From Bacteroidota bacterium (GTDB taxonomy: Bacteria > Bacteroidota > Bacteroidia > Flavobacteriales > Weeksellaceae), in contig JAHIQD010000003.1 of the NCBI GenBank assembly GCA_018902795.1, positions 174,656 to 238,655 on the forward strand: a DNA stretch of 64,000 bases, in the 5' to 3' direction. Both the position numbers and the translations under genes were made by a program. The notes beneath the pieces are model-generated. The model ran no database searches. It had not been told where the DNA came from and saw only the letters and a list, made by a program, of their open reading frames with translations. Below are positions 35,865 through 44,505 of the stretch, in pieces (the stretch's first letter is position 1; every line of letters starts with the position of its first letter).

Positions 35865-35872
35865 CAAATTTA
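35865..35872 (-). promoter_or_regulatory. alaS promoter -7 element
   Basis: On the minus strand TAAATTTG matches TAnnTTTG, 48 bases before the alaS ATG. Confidence 0.6.
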
Positions 35873-35944
35873 GGAAATTTTGAGGTAAAAACCGGAGGCA
35901 AATCCCTGTCTTCAAAATTAATCTTATGTCCTGAAGAGCAAAAG

Positions 35945-35990
35945 TTTGTCAAAAAAAAATCCGTCCCAAAAAAATGAGACAGATTCACAT
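35945..35990 (-). terminator. Terminator after the YceI-like gene
   Basis: On the minus strand AATC-GTC and GAC-GATT pair with single mismatches around a T-rich loop, followed by nine T residues. An imperfect but plausible intrinsic terminator. Confidence 0.6.
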
Positions 35991-36017
35991 CACTTATTAC
36001 ACTTAAATAAAAAAAAT

Positions 36018-36680
36018 TTATTTCTTTTCCATGGCTTTCACCAAAATCTGAAGATTTACTTCATCTTTAATGACGCCGTTTGCCAAAGGAAGCTGGAATT
36101 TCACTCCAAAATCTTCCCTGTTGATATCCTTAGGCTCGGTCGCAATACTTACGATTCCGTCCTTTACAGACACATTTGCATTAAACTGAACAGGTTTCGT
36201 AATTCCTTTGATCGTAAGATTACCGTCCAGTAAAGTATTATAATCTCCTCCTGCGGTATTGTCCGTCACTTTCGTAATTTCGTAAGAAGCGGTCGGAAAT
36301 TTTTCAACTTCAAAGAAATCTCCGCTTTTCAAATGCCCGTTTAGCTTATTCAGCTGCTCTGCATCATCCTTTAGATCCACTGACGTTAAAGAACTCATAT
36401 CCGCCACGAATTTTCCGCTCTCCAGTTTCCCGTCTTTTACCGTAACATCACCGCTTTCGAACTGTATGGTTCCGAAATGGCTGGTATTATCAGTCTTTAC
36501 GACTTTGAAACCTTTCCATTCGATACGGCTGTTCAAAGTATCCAATTCAAAAGTACTTCCTTCCTTCGTGGTTGAAACCACGTTTCCTTCGCTGGTTAAA
36601 GGTTTGTCTTTTCCACACGAAACTAATAAAATTCCTGCAAAAAATGCCGAAAAAATCGTAGTTTTGATTACCGTTTTCAT
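36018..36680 (-). CDS. YceI-family lipoprotein
   Basis: 220 residues from the ATG at 36680. The signal peptide ends in a lipobox (FFAGILLVSCGKD), so it becomes a lipoprotein by way of Lgt. The YceI lipocalin-like barrel follows: FELDTLNSRIEWKGFKVVKTDNTSHFGTI, GKFVADMSSLTSVDL, HLKSGDFFEVEKFPTASYEI and LTIKGITKPVQF. The family binds isoprenoid-like amphiphiles; ligand here unknown. The in-frame extension upstream (16 residues) is not signal-like. Divergent from the ABC ATPase gene. Confidence 0.93.
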   Translation of the reverse strand: MKTVIKTTIFSAFFAGILLVSCGKDKPLTSEGNVVSTTKEGSTFELDTLNSRIEWKGFKVVKTDNTSHFGTIQFESGDVTVKDGKLESGKFVADMSSLTSVDLKDDAEQLNKLNGHLKSGDFFEVEKFPTASYEITKVTDNTAGGDYNTLLDGNLTIKGITKPVQFNANVSVKDGIVSIATEPKDINREDFGVKFQLPLANGVIKDEVNLQILVKAMEKK

Positions 36681-36757
36681 TAGAAAGTTAAATTTAATTG
36701 TTTCCGCTAAAATAACAAAAAATTTCATAATACTTTCAAAAATATTATTTTCGCAAT

Positions 36758-37711
36758 ATGCTACTAGAAATCAAACGTTTATTTTTTTCGCATTCTCCTG
36801 AGAAAAAACTTTTTCAAAACCTCAACCTTACTATTAACGAGGGAAAAATAATTGCTCTTGCCGGTGAAAGCGGCTGCGGAAAATCGACTTTACTGAATTT
36901 AATTTACGGATTACTGGATTGGGAAGACGGCGAAATCATCTTTGACGGAAAACCCACTTTCGGTCCAAAAAAAAACATTGTTCCTGGGGAAGCCGAAATG
37001 AAACTGGTCGCTCAGAATTATGATTTAATGCCCTATTCCACTGTTGCTGAAAATGTGGGAAAATTTATTTCAAATATTAATTTAGCAGAGAAGAAAGAAA
37101 AAGTCCTGGAACTATTGAAAGTAGTTGGACTGGAAGATTACGCGGATATTCAGCCTAAATATTTAAGCGGCGGCCAACAGCAAAGAGTGGCTATTGCGCG
37201 GGCGCTTTCAGTAATGCCAAAGTTGCTTTTACTCGACGAACCTTTCAGTAATCTTGATTTTTCACGAAAAATTGAACTCAGGGAAAGGCTTTTTAATTAT
37301 GCAAAAGAGAAAAATATCTCGATGATGATTTCCACGCATGAAATCCAGGAAGTAATGCCCTGGCTGGATCAGATCATTGTACTTCAGGACGGAAGATTAA
37401 TTCAGAATGACAATCCGGAGGAAACCTATAAGAACCCTTATAATGAATACGTTGCAAAACTTTTCGGCGAAGTGAACGTTTTCTCCGATGAGGAAAAAAA
37501 TCAGTTCGGACTCGCGAAAAATTTCTGGTATCCTAATGAACTCACAATTTCAGATTCAGAAGATATTCAGCAGGAAATGAAAGCAGCAGTTTTGGAAAGC
37601 CGTTTCGCAGGAAATCATTACTGGAATAAAATTTCCTTACAGGGCAAGAAACTGGTGATGTACACCGGTGAAAAACTGGAAAATTCGGTGAATATTGAAT
37701 TTAAGAAATAG
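36758..37711 (+). CDS. ABC transporter ATP-binding protein without its membrane partner
   Basis: 317 residues. ABC domain (1-~230) with Walker A GESGCGKST, a Q loop, signature LSGGQQQRVAIARAL, Walker B LLLLDEPFSNLD and the H-loop STHEIQEV; then ~85 residues of TOBE-like C-terminal region. The arrangement resembles Fbp/Pot-type importers. No permease or binding-protein gene is adjacent, so the transported substrate is unknown. TATTTTCG at 36746-36753 is a weak -7 element. Single gene. Confidence 0.9.
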   Translation: MLLEIKRLFFSHSPEKKLFQNLNLTINEGKIIALAGESGCGKSTLLNLIYGLLDWEDGEIIFDGKPTFGPKKNIVPGEAEMKLVAQNYDLMPYSTVAENVGKFISNINLAEKKEKVLELLKVVGLEDYADIQPKYLSGGQQQRVAIARALSVMPKLLLLDEPFSNLDFSRKIELRERLFNYAKEKNISMMISTHEIQEVMPWLDQIIVLQDGRLIQNDNPEETYKNPYNEYVAKLFGEVNVFSDEEKNQFGLAKNFWYPNELTISDSEDIQQEMKAAVLESRFAGNHYWNKISLQGKKLVMYTGEKLENSVNIEFKK

Positions 37712-37767
37712 GGTCAGCTTAAAACTTTTTCATATTTAATTTTGATTTTTTTTGCATCCAAACTTGG

Positions 37768-37798
37768 TTTGAATTTTGAAAAGAATTTATTAACTTTA
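37768..37798 (+). promoter_or_regulatory. Intergenic promoter of the candidate small RNA
   Basis: TTTG (37768-37771), a 19-base spacer, then TAACTTTA (37791-37798), one base off TAnnTTTG. No protein-coding start lies downstream on this strand before the next convergent gene. Confidence 0.55.
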
Positions 37799-37804
37799 CA
37801 CTTC

Positions 37805-37920
37805 GCGAATAAGGAAATTTTTGGTTAATACTCTTTCTGCCTTTAAGACGAAATTAGTCCGGTTCATTCAGGACAACCAAGTCTGGAAAAAGTACCCTGT
37901 CCAAATCTTTCCTTTTTTTT
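37805..37920 (+). ncRNA. Candidate structured small RNA between the ABC ATPase gene and yjdM
   Basis: About 115 nt with no ORF of note. Nested complementarity: AAGGAAA (37811-37817) with TTTCCTT (37908-37914), which runs into a T8 tail; TTGGTT (37821-37826) with AACCAA (37875-37880); and GTCC (37857-37860) with GGAC (37871-37874). With the promoter upstream and the T run as terminator it looks like an independent transcript. I do not recognise the family. Covariation has not been tested, so treat as a candidate. Confidence 0.45.
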
Positions 37921-37931
37921 GTGCCTTGTAA

Positions 37932-37963
37932 ACAAAAAAGCACGCTTAAAAAGCGTGCTTTTA
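37932..37963 (-). terminator. Intrinsic terminator after yjdM
   Basis: AAAAGCACGCTT and AAGCGTGCTTTT form a 12-bp stem with a 3-base loop; on the minus strand it ends in six T residues. Confidence 0.9.
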
Positions 37964-37982
37964 CTTTATAATGGTTTTCAGA

Positions 37983-38315
37983 TTAAGCTTTCTTCACAAA
38001 TTCCGATTTTAAAGCCATCGCCCCAAAACCATCAATTTTACAGTCGATATTATGATCAGAATCCGGACGGAGACGGATGTTTTTCACCTTTGTTCCCGCT
38101 TTTACTGGTTTGGGCGCTCCTTTTACCGGTAAGTCTTTCATTACGATGACGGAATCTCCGTTTTGCAGTTCATTGCCGTTCATATCCAAAATAATATCGG
38201 CATTATCTGTTTCTTTCGGATCCCACTCATGAAAACACTGGGAACACACCTGCAAATTATCCTGTTCATAAGTAAATTCTGACTGACATTTCGGGCAAAG
38301 GATGGTATCGCTCAT
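37983..38315 (-). CDS. yjdM: Zinc-ribbon PhnA/YjdM-family protein
   Basis: 110 residues. N-terminal zinc ribbon (ILCPKCQSEFTYEQDNLQVCSQCFHEW, two CxxC pairs), then an SH3-like beta domain (ADIILDMNGNELQNGDSVIVMKDLPVKG, ending GFGAMALKSEFVKK). It matches YjdM, historically called PhnA but not shown to be a phosphonate enzyme in most hosts. Cytoplasmic. Single gene. Confidence 0.93.
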   Translation of the reverse strand: MSDTILCPKCQSEFTYEQDNLQVCSQCFHEWDPKETDNADIILDMNGNELQNGDSVIVMKDLPVKGAPKPVKAGTKVKNIRLRPDSDHNIDCKIDGFGAMALKSEFVKKA

Positions 38316-38427
38316 TTCTTTAATTTTTGTGACCCAAAAGTAAGATATTTAATGATCTGTGTCAAGTTGCGGAATTCCGCAAAATTTTTACAACTAAATC
38401 ATTCAATAAATTATGTTTTAAATTCCG

Positions 38428-38463
38428 TATTTTTGCAAAAATTTTAGAATAAAAATTCTAAAA
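38428..38463 (+). promoter_or_regulatory. Promoter and leader hairpin of the RsmB-like gene
   Basis: TATTTTTG (38428-38435) matches TAnnTTTG. Next to the expected transcript start, TTTTAGAAT (38442-38450) and ATTCTAAAA (38455-38463) form a 9-bp AT-rich hairpin at the very 5' end of the leader. Confidence 0.55.
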
Positions 38464-38483
38464 CTTAAATTTAAAATGATTTA

Positions 38484-39689
38484 ATGGAACTCATACACAG
38501 AAACTTACTGATAGGAATTCACGACGCTTTAGAAGAAACATTTTTCCAGGAAAGAAAATATGCCGATAAGGTGATAGAAAGACTTTTGAAAGGTCACAGA
38601 CAATGGGGAAGCGAAGACCGGAAAGTGGTTTCGCAGATCTTCTACGACATTATCAGATGGAAAAAACGCCTCGAATATTATATGGGTGAAGGCGTAAAAC
38701 CCAACAATATTTATAAATTAATTCTGACGTATTGCCTTTGGACGAAAACGCATTATAAAAAATTCGAAGAGTTCGACGGGATAAAAAACGCGGATATCCT
38801 CAATAAACTAAAGAAAAACACAGTACCGACAAAAGCAATTGAATATTCAATTCCTGAATGGCTGGCTGAAACTTTGGAAAAAGAACTCGGCAAAAACTGG
38901 GAAAGAGAAATGTATGCCCTTAACGAGCAGGCACCTACAATCCTTCGTGCAAATACGTTGAAAACTACTGCGAAAGAGCTTGTTTCAGATTTGAGAGACG
39001 AAAATGTGGAAAGTTTCCAGATTAAAAATTATCCTGATGCCGTTCAGCTTGAGGAAAAGAAAAATGTATTTCTCACTTCCGCTTTCAAGGATGGTTTGTT
39101 CGAAGTTCAGGATGCTTCTTCGCAAAAAATTGGTGAACTTTTAGATGTTCAGGAAGGAATGCGCGTTGTGGATGCCTGTGCCGGAGCCGGCGGAAAAACG
39201 CTTCACTTAGCGGCTTTGATGAGAAACAAAGGTCAGATTATCGCGCTGGATATCTACGAATGGAAATTAGCAGAATTGAAACGCCGCGCAAAAAGAGCGG
39301 GCGCACACAATATTGAAGCCCGTTATATCGACGACAATAAAGTGATCAAAAGGCTTCATGAAAAAGCCGACCGCTTGCTGATTGACGCACCATGTTCAGG
39401 TTTGGGAGTTTTGAAAAGAAACCCGGATTCCAAATGGAAAATCGATCAGGATTTCATCGACAGAATTAAAAAAGAACAGCAGCAGATCCTTCAGGATTAT
39501 TCTAAAATCCTTAAAAAAGGAGGAAAAATGATCTACGCAACGTGTTCAATCTTACCAAGTGAGAACAACGAACAGGTGGCTATTTTCCTGAAAAACAACG
39601 AAGGTTATTCACTAATCAAGGAAGAAAAAATAATGCCGAGCGAAGGTTTCGACGGTTTCTATATGGCGTTAATCGGAAGAAACGCTTAA
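38484..39689 (+). CDS. RsmB/NOL1-family RNA (cytosine-5) methyltransferase
   Basis: Methylates cytosine C5 in rRNA, RsmB-like. 401 residues: N-terminal NusB-like helical domain (about 1-130), then the Rossmann methyltransferase domain with SAM motif VVDACAGAGGKTLHLAA, catalytic-release Cys in DAPCSGLGVLKRNPD and nucleophile Cys in YATCSILPSENNEQV. It lacks the PUA domain of RsmF. Which rRNA base it modifies is not certain. Single gene with a strong terminator. Confidence 0.92.
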   Translation: MELIHRNLLIGIHDALEETFFQERKYADKVIERLLKGHRQWGSEDRKVVSQIFYDIIRWKKRLEYYMGEGVKPNNIYKLILTYCLWTKTHYKKFEEFDGIKNADILNKLKKNTVPTKAIEYSIPEWLAETLEKELGKNWEREMYALNEQAPTILRANTLKTTAKELVSDLRDENVESFQIKNYPDAVQLEEKKNVFLTSAFKDGLFEVQDASSQKIGELLDVQEGMRVVDACAGAGGKTLHLAALMRNKGQIIALDIYEWKLAELKRRAKRAGAHNIEARYIDDNKVIKRLHEKADRLLIDAPCSGLGVLKRNPDSKWKIDQDFIDRIKKEQQQILQDYSKILKKGGKMIYATCSILPSENNEQVAIFLKNNEGYSLIKEEKIMPSEGFDGFYMALIGRNA

Positions 39690-39712
39690 AATATCTTCTC
39701 ATTAAAAATACG

Positions 39713-39748
39713 AAAGCCACTTCAAATTTGAAGTGGCTTTTTTTTTTA
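39713..39748 (+). terminator. Intrinsic terminator after the RsmB-like gene
   Basis: GCCACTTCAAA (39716-39726) pairs with TTTGAAGTGGC (39727-39737), then ten T residues. Confidence 0.92.
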
Positions 39749-39850
39749 GAAGCAACAGGATCTTCGCTTCTTTTCAAATTTCGGTCCCGCTTTCCGCTAT
39801 ATCTTTTGCTGCACTTCGTTTCGCAAAAGGATGCCGCTGCAATCGGGGCT
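39749..39850 (-). repeat. Dispersed hairpin repeat, copy 2 (inverted relative to copy 1)
   Basis: The 68-base core (39783-39850) matches copy 1 at 64 of 68 positions; the four differences are all between the TTTTGC and GCAAAA arms. The 3' flank again reaches a GTTGCTTCT end near 39749. It follows the RsmB-like terminator and precedes asnB. Confidence 0.85.
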
Positions 39851-40146
39851 ATAAGAAAATCCGTTTTTCTTCCGAACTTTTGAAATCTTGTGATTATGAA
39901 ACACTATAATGCTCACAAAAAAAGCCTTTCAAGCAAATAAAGCATATGTGATTCTAAATTTTTTCAACCAAAAACACATAAATCGATATTTTAACTTAAA
40001 TTTTTCCTATTTTAAATTTAATTTTAGTAAAATATTCACTTATTTTAATTTTTTGTTTCGTTTTATAAAGATTTACTCTAAGTTTGCATTAGAATTTTAA
40101 TCAATAATTATCTCCTGATGAAGATCGGGACAAAATCATAAAACTT
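39851..40146 (+). promoter_or_regulatory. Long AT-rich upstream region and promoter of asnB
   Basis: About 300 AT-rich bases with no convincing gene. TAAGTTTG (40079-40086) matches TAnnTTTG. The leader carries a 6-bp hairpin, CCTGAT/ATCGGG with a GAAG loop (40114-40129), one wobble. The rest shows nothing I can name. Confidence 0.5.
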
Positions 40147-41817
40147 ATGTGTGGAATTGTATGCCTGTTTGATGCAAAACAAAAGACGGATGTTCTCCGT
40201 CCTCAAATATTGGAAATGTCTAAAAAAATCCGTCACCGCGGCCCGGACTGGAGCGGGATTTTTCAGGACGAAAAAGTAATTTTTTCCCATGAACGTTTGG
40301 CAATTGTAGATCCAACTTCCGGGAAACAGCCACTTTTCACCAAAGACGGAAAAGTAGTTTTGGCGGTAAACGGTGAAATCTACAACCACCAGGAACTGCG
40401 CGCCGAATTTCCCGATTACGAATTTTTAACCCATTCAGATTGTGAAGTGATTCTTGCCTTATACCGCAGAGACGGAAAAGATTTCCTTGAAAAACTCAAC
40501 GGAATTTTTGCCTTCGCTTTGTATGACATAGAAAATGAGGTGTATCTGATAGGTCGCGACCATATGGGAATCTGTCCGTTATATCAGGGTTGGGACAAAA
40601 ACGGAAATTATTACGTCGCTTCCGAACTGAAAGCGCTGGAAGGCGTTTGTAAAACCATAGAAACTTTTCTGCCGGGACATTTTCTTTACAGCAAAGACGG
40701 TTACGGAATGCAGAAATGGTATCACCGCGACTGGGAAGATTTCGAAAATGTAAAAGACAACGTAACTGATATTTCAGCCATCAGGAAAAGCCTGGAAGCC
40801 GCTGTTCACCGTCAGTTGATGAGTGATGTTCCTTATGGGGTCTTACTTTCCGGCGGTTTGGATTCATCGATAATTGCTGCAGTAACAGCAAAATATGCAA
40901 GAAACAGAATTGAAAGTGGCGACACCCAGGAAGCCTGGTATCCACGCCTTCACAGTTTTGCCGTAGGTTTGGAAGGCTCGCCGGATTTGGTAGCAGCACA
41001 AAAAGCGGCAGAGTACATCGGCTCCATCCACCACGAAGTTCATTTCACCGTTCAGGAAGGCTTGGATGCCGTGCGTGATGTAATTTATCATCTGGAAACT
41101 TATGATGTAACCACCGTTCGGGCTTCTACGCCGATGTATCTGTTGGCAAGAGTCATTAAATCAATGGGAATAAAAATGGTGCTTTCCGGCGAAGGAAGTG
41201 ATGAACTTTTTGGCGGATATCTCTATTTCCACAAAGCCCCGAATGCCAGAGAATTCCACGACGAAACAGTAAGAAAACTGGGCAAACTTCACCTTTACGA
41301 CTGTTTGAGGGCCAACAAAGCCTTGATGAGTTGGGGAATTGAAGGCAGAGTTCCTTTTCTGGATAAGGAATTTATGGATGTGGCGATGACGGTAAACCCG
41401 AAAGATAAAATGATCAACAAAGCGGAAGGAAAAATGGAGAAATGGGTTTTAAGAAAAGCCTTTGAAGATTTACTTCCGGCAAGTATCGCATGGAGACAGA
41501 AAGAACAGTTCTCCGACGGCGTTGGATACTCCTGGATTGATTCATTAAAAGAACTCGCCGAAAAGGAAGTAAGTGACGAAATGATGGAAAATGCAAAATT
41601 CCGTTTCCCACTGAACACGCCACAAAACAAAGAAGAATACCGGTACAGAACTATTTTTGAAGAACATTTCCCAAGCGAAACAGCTGCAGCAACGGTTCCG
41701 TCCGTTCCGTCTGTTGCGTGTTCAACGCCAATTGCTTTGGAATGGGACGAAGCCTTCAAAAATGCTAATGACCCAAGCGGAAGAGCGGTTATAAGCGTTC
41801 ACGAGGACAGCTATTAA
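40147..41817 (+). CDS. asnB: Asparagine synthase B (glutamine-hydrolysing)
   Basis: Makes asparagine from aspartate, ATP and glutamine. 556 residues: class II glutaminase with the nucleophile Cys2 (MCGIVCLFD, exposed after Met removal), RHRGPDWSG, NGEIYNH and then the ATP-pyrophosphatase domain with VLLSGGLDSSIIAAV and LSGEGSDELFGGYLYF. The C-terminal ~40 residues are rich in A, V, P and S (SETAAATVPSVPSVACSTP). Single gene with own promoter and terminator. Confidence 0.97.
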   Translation: MCGIVCLFDAKQKTDVLRPQILEMSKKIRHRGPDWSGIFQDEKVIFSHERLAIVDPTSGKQPLFTKDGKVVLAVNGEIYNHQELRAEFPDYEFLTHSDCEVILALYRRDGKDFLEKLNGIFAFALYDIENEVYLIGRDHMGICPLYQGWDKNGNYYVASELKALEGVCKTIETFLPGHFLYSKDGYGMQKWYHRDWEDFENVKDNVTDISAIRKSLEAAVHRQLMSDVPYGVLLSGGLDSSIIAAVTAKYARNRIESGDTQEAWYPRLHSFAVGLEGSPDLVAAQKAAEYIGSIHHEVHFTVQEGLDAVRDVIYHLETYDVTTVRASTPMYLLARVIKSMGIKMVLSGEGSDELFGGYLYFHKAPNAREFHDETVRKLGKLHLYDCLRANKALMSWGIEGRVPFLDKEFMDVAMTVNPKDKMINKAEGKMEKWVLRKAFEDLLPASIAWRQKEQFSDGVGYSWIDSLKELAEKEVSDEMMENAKFRFPLNTPQNKEEYRYRTIFEEHFPSETAAATVPSVPSVACSTPIALEWDEAFKNANDPSGRAVISVHEDSY

Positions 41818-41842
41818 TTCTTCATTTCAAAATCAGCATTTT

Positions 41843-41872
41843 AAAATCCCGTAATTTTCACGGGATTTTTTT
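41843..41872 (+). terminator. Intrinsic terminator after asnB
   Basis: AAAATCCCGT (41843-41852) pairs with ACGGGATTTT (41860-41869), then T residues. Overlaps the likely -33 region of the next gene. Confidence 0.88.
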
Positions 41873-41873
41873 A

Positions 41874-41881
41874 TAATTTTG
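41874..41881 (+). promoter_or_regulatory. Promoter -7 element of the MFS exporter gene, near-leaderless
   Basis: TAATTTTG matches TAnnTTTG; the ATG at 41886 is 4 bases downstream. Confidence 0.55.
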
Positions 41882-41885
41882 TTTG

Positions 41886-43286
41886 ATGCTTGAAAAAAAT
41901 GAAATTCAGAATTCATCCGTAAAAAAATACCTCCCGTTGATTTTGGGCACGGCAATTTTTATGCAGATGCTGGATTCCACCATTCTCAACACCTCTCTCC
42001 CATCCATAGCCAAAGATTTAAACGAGTCGCCCCTCAATATGCAGAATGCAATCATCAGCTATGTATTGACGTTAGCTTTGTTTATGCCGGTCAGCGGATT
42101 TTTGGCAGATAAATTCGGGACAAAAAAAATATTTATTTTCTCTCTGATTATTTTCAGCTTAGGCTCTTTGTTTTGTGCACTTTCACAGAACTTAACCCAC
42201 TTAGTTATTTCCAGAGTAATACAGGGAGTTGGCGGAAGTTTAATGACTCCCGTCGGGAAACTTGCCCTTATGAAAGCTTTTCCGAAAAACGAACTGGTGA
42301 AAGCGATGAACTTTGCGATTGTTCCTGCACTGATCGGCCCTGTTCTCGGCCCGCTGGTTGGTGGCTACATGGTAGATTACCTTTCCTGGCACTGGATTTT
42401 TCTAATCAATATTCCGATTGGTTTGCTTGGGATTATTCTGGGTTTAAAATTTATGCCGAATTACAAATCAATTGCCGCTGAATTTGACCTAAAAGGTTTT
42501 CTCATTTTCGCATCTGCTTCACTCCTTCTTTCCATTTCACTGGAACTGTTCGGAAACACAGCAAATACAACCCCTGTTCTACTGATTTTCATCTTGGGAT
42601 TCCTAATGATTTATTACTATTACAAACACGCCAGCAAAACCAAAAACCCGATATTTCCGCTAAATCTATTTAAAGTAAGAACATTTCGTGTCGGAATTTT
42701 AGGCAACCTTGCAACAAGACTGGGAATCAGTGCAATTCCCTTGCTTTTGCCTTTGATGATTCAGATAGCTTATGGAGAAAGCGCTGTAATTTCCGGCTGG
42801 ATTGTCGCGCCGATGGCTTTAACTGCGATGTTCGGAAAATCCTCTGTCATCAATATCTTAAACAAATTTGGCTACCGGAAAACTTTAATGACCAATACCT
42901 TTATTATCGGAATTTTAATCTGCGGTCTTGGCATTCCGGGAATCCACTCTTCCATCTTTTGGTATGTGCCCATTATTGCAGTGTTGGGATTTTTCAATTC
43001 CATTCAGTTTACTTCGATGAACACCATTTCTATTGCAGATCTGCGTAATGCCCACACGAGCAGCGGAAACTCTTTGCTCGCCGTCAACCAGCAGCTGGCA
43101 ATTGGTTTCGGGATCGCTTTTGGATTAATTGTCCTGAAAATGTTCGAAAACAACACCGCTTTACTTCACGGAAATCCTCATCTGGCATTCCGTTATACCT
43201 TTTTTGTAGTAGGAATCCTGACTGTTCTTTCAGGTTTCGTTTTCCGTCGCCTCCATTCAAAAGACGGCGAAAACATGAAATCCTGA
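41886..43286 (+). CDS. MFS drug-exporter, DHA2 (EmrB/QacA) family
   Basis: 466 residues with about 14 membrane helices, the DHA2 topology. Motif D1 (LDSTILNTSLPSIAKDL), motif A (GFLADKFGTKKIFIFS) and motif C-like segment (ALIGPVLGPLVGGYMVDYLSWHWIFLINIPIG) are present. Proton-driven export of drugs or other toxic compounds is the usual role. No adjacent regulator or membrane-fusion gene. I start at the ATG at 41886 rather than the preceding TTG. Confidence 0.92.
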   Translation: MLEKNEIQNSSVKKYLPLILGTAIFMQMLDSTILNTSLPSIAKDLNESPLNMQNAIISYVLTLALFMPVSGFLADKFGTKKIFIFSLIIFSLGSLFCALSQNLTHLVISRVIQGVGGSLMTPVGKLALMKAFPKNELVKAMNFAIVPALIGPVLGPLVGGYMVDYLSWHWIFLINIPIGLLGIILGLKFMPNYKSIAAEFDLKGFLIFASASLLLSISLELFGNTANTTPVLLIFILGFLMIYYYYKHASKTKNPIFPLNLFKVRTFRVGILGNLATRLGISAIPLLLPLMIQIAYGESAVISGWIVAPMALTAMFGKSSVINILNKFGYRKTLMTNTFIIGILICGLGIPGIHSSIFWYVPIIAVLGFFNSIQFTSMNTISIADLRNAHTSSGNSLLAVNQQLAIGFGIAFGLIVLKMFENNTALLHGNPHLAFRYTFFVVGILTVLSGFVFRRLHSKDGENMKS

Positions 43287-43448
43287 GAATAATCTTAGTT
43301 CTGTATCAGGTTCAGCCTAAATCAATTCCATTCTTAAAGAAAAACCTACACCAATATTCATCCGTGTTTTAATTTCAGACGTTAAACAGCTGATAAACAG
43401 CAATATACATTCTTATCCTACATCAATGTTTTTGCAGTTCTGCTGAAG

Positions 43449-43456
43449 TACTTTTG
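43449..43456 (+). promoter_or_regulatory. Promoter -7 element of the pirin cluster
   Basis: TACTTTTG matches TAnnTTTG. An ATG at 43458 is almost on top of it, so the ATG at 43476 is the more likely start. Confidence 0.6.
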
Positions 43457-43475
43457 TATGATAAAAAATAACACA

Positions 43476-44351
43476 ATGGCAACTAAAAAAGTAGAAATAA
43501 TAGTACAGCCAAAACCTCCACATTTTGTAGGTGACGGCTTCAGAGTACATAACTTCATCCCGAGCGGTTTCCGTTTGGATATGAAAAGAATGGATCCTTT
43601 CATAATGCTGGATTACAATTCAAAATTCCATTTTTCGGGCACTGACACTCCAAGAGGAGTTGGCGTTCATCCGCACCGCGGTTTCGAAACCGTAACGATC
43701 GCTTATAAAGGCTGTGTTGAACATGGCGACAGCGCAGGAGGCGGCGGAATTATCGGTGAAGGTGATGTTCAGTGGATGACGGCTGCTTCCGGCGTTCTTC
43801 ATAAAGAATTTCACGAAACTGAATGGGCAAAAGAAGGCGGAATTTTCCAGATGGTGCAGCTTTGGGTAAATCTTCCCGCGAAAGATAAAATGAGTCCTCC
43901 GAAATATCAGGCCATCAAAAATTCAGAAATGAAGAATGTTGACCTGGGCGAAAATGGATTAATAGAAGTGATCGCAGGAGATTACAACGGCGAAAAAGGT
44001 CCGGCTTCCACTTTCAGTCCTGTGAATTTAATGAATGCGAAACTTAAAAAAGACGGTAAAGCAGATTTCAGTTTTCCGGCCGGCTTCAACACTGCAGCTT
44101 TGGTCATTGAAGGAAGCGTTTTGGTAAATGGTGAAGAAAAAGTTCCGACAGACCATTTCGTTTTATTCGAAAATGAAGGCGAAAATTTCACTGTTGAAGC
44201 CAATGAAGACTCCATTGTTTTAATCATCAGCGGTCAACCTTTAAACGAACCTATTTTTCCTCACGGCCCTTTCGTGATGAATACCCGCGAAGAAATCATT
44301 CAGGCGTTTGATGATTTCAATAATGGAAAATTCGGCTATCTGGAGGATTAA
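43476..44351 (+). CDS. Pirin-family protein 1
   Basis: 291 residues from the ATG at 43476 (MATKKVEIIVQP). Bicupin; the N-terminal metal site is HPHRGFETVTIAYKG with a downstream HGDSAG and QWMTAASGVLHKEFHE, as in pirin/YhhW quercetinase-like proteins, which bind iron. C-terminal cupin without metal ligands. Roles in the family range from quercetin 2,3-dioxygenase to redox-sensing regulator; not decidable here. First gene of a redox-stress group. Confidence 0.93.
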   Translation: MATKKVEIIVQPKPPHFVGDGFRVHNFIPSGFRLDMKRMDPFIMLDYNSKFHFSGTDTPRGVGVHPHRGFETVTIAYKGCVEHGDSAGGGGIIGEGDVQWMTAASGVLHKEFHETEWAKEGGIFQMVQLWVNLPAKDKMSPPKYQAIKNSEMKNVDLGENGLIEVIAGDYNGEKGPASTFSPVNLMNAKLKKDGKADFSFPAGFNTAALVIEGSVLVNGEEKVPTDHFVLFENEGENFTVEANEDSIVLIISGQPLNEPIFPHGPFVMNTREEIIQAFDDFNNGKFGYLED

Positions 44352-44359
44352 AGTTTTGT

Positions 44360-44397
44360 TAAAAATAACAGTGAATGATTTGAGCTGTTATTTTTTC
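44360..44397 (+). terminator. Intrinsic terminator after pirin 1
   Basis: AAAAATAACAG pairs with CTGTTATTTTT around a ~12-base loop. Confidence 0.75.
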
Positions 44398-44505
44398 CTC
44401 TAACTTTAATTGATAAAGGATATAAAACAATAATTCAGGATTATTAAATTTGGAATTTATCCCCAAAAAAAACATTTAATTTTTAAACTTTAAAATATAA
44501 AAAAA

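Noticed and set aside
36758..37711. Complete ABC importer operon
   Set aside because: Only the ATPase is present; neighbouring genes are not permeases or binding proteins.
39909..40100. 63-codon plus-strand ORF upstream of asnB
   Set aside because: Composition is F, N, K and Y from plain AT-rich DNA; it has no motif and overlaps the asnB promoter region.
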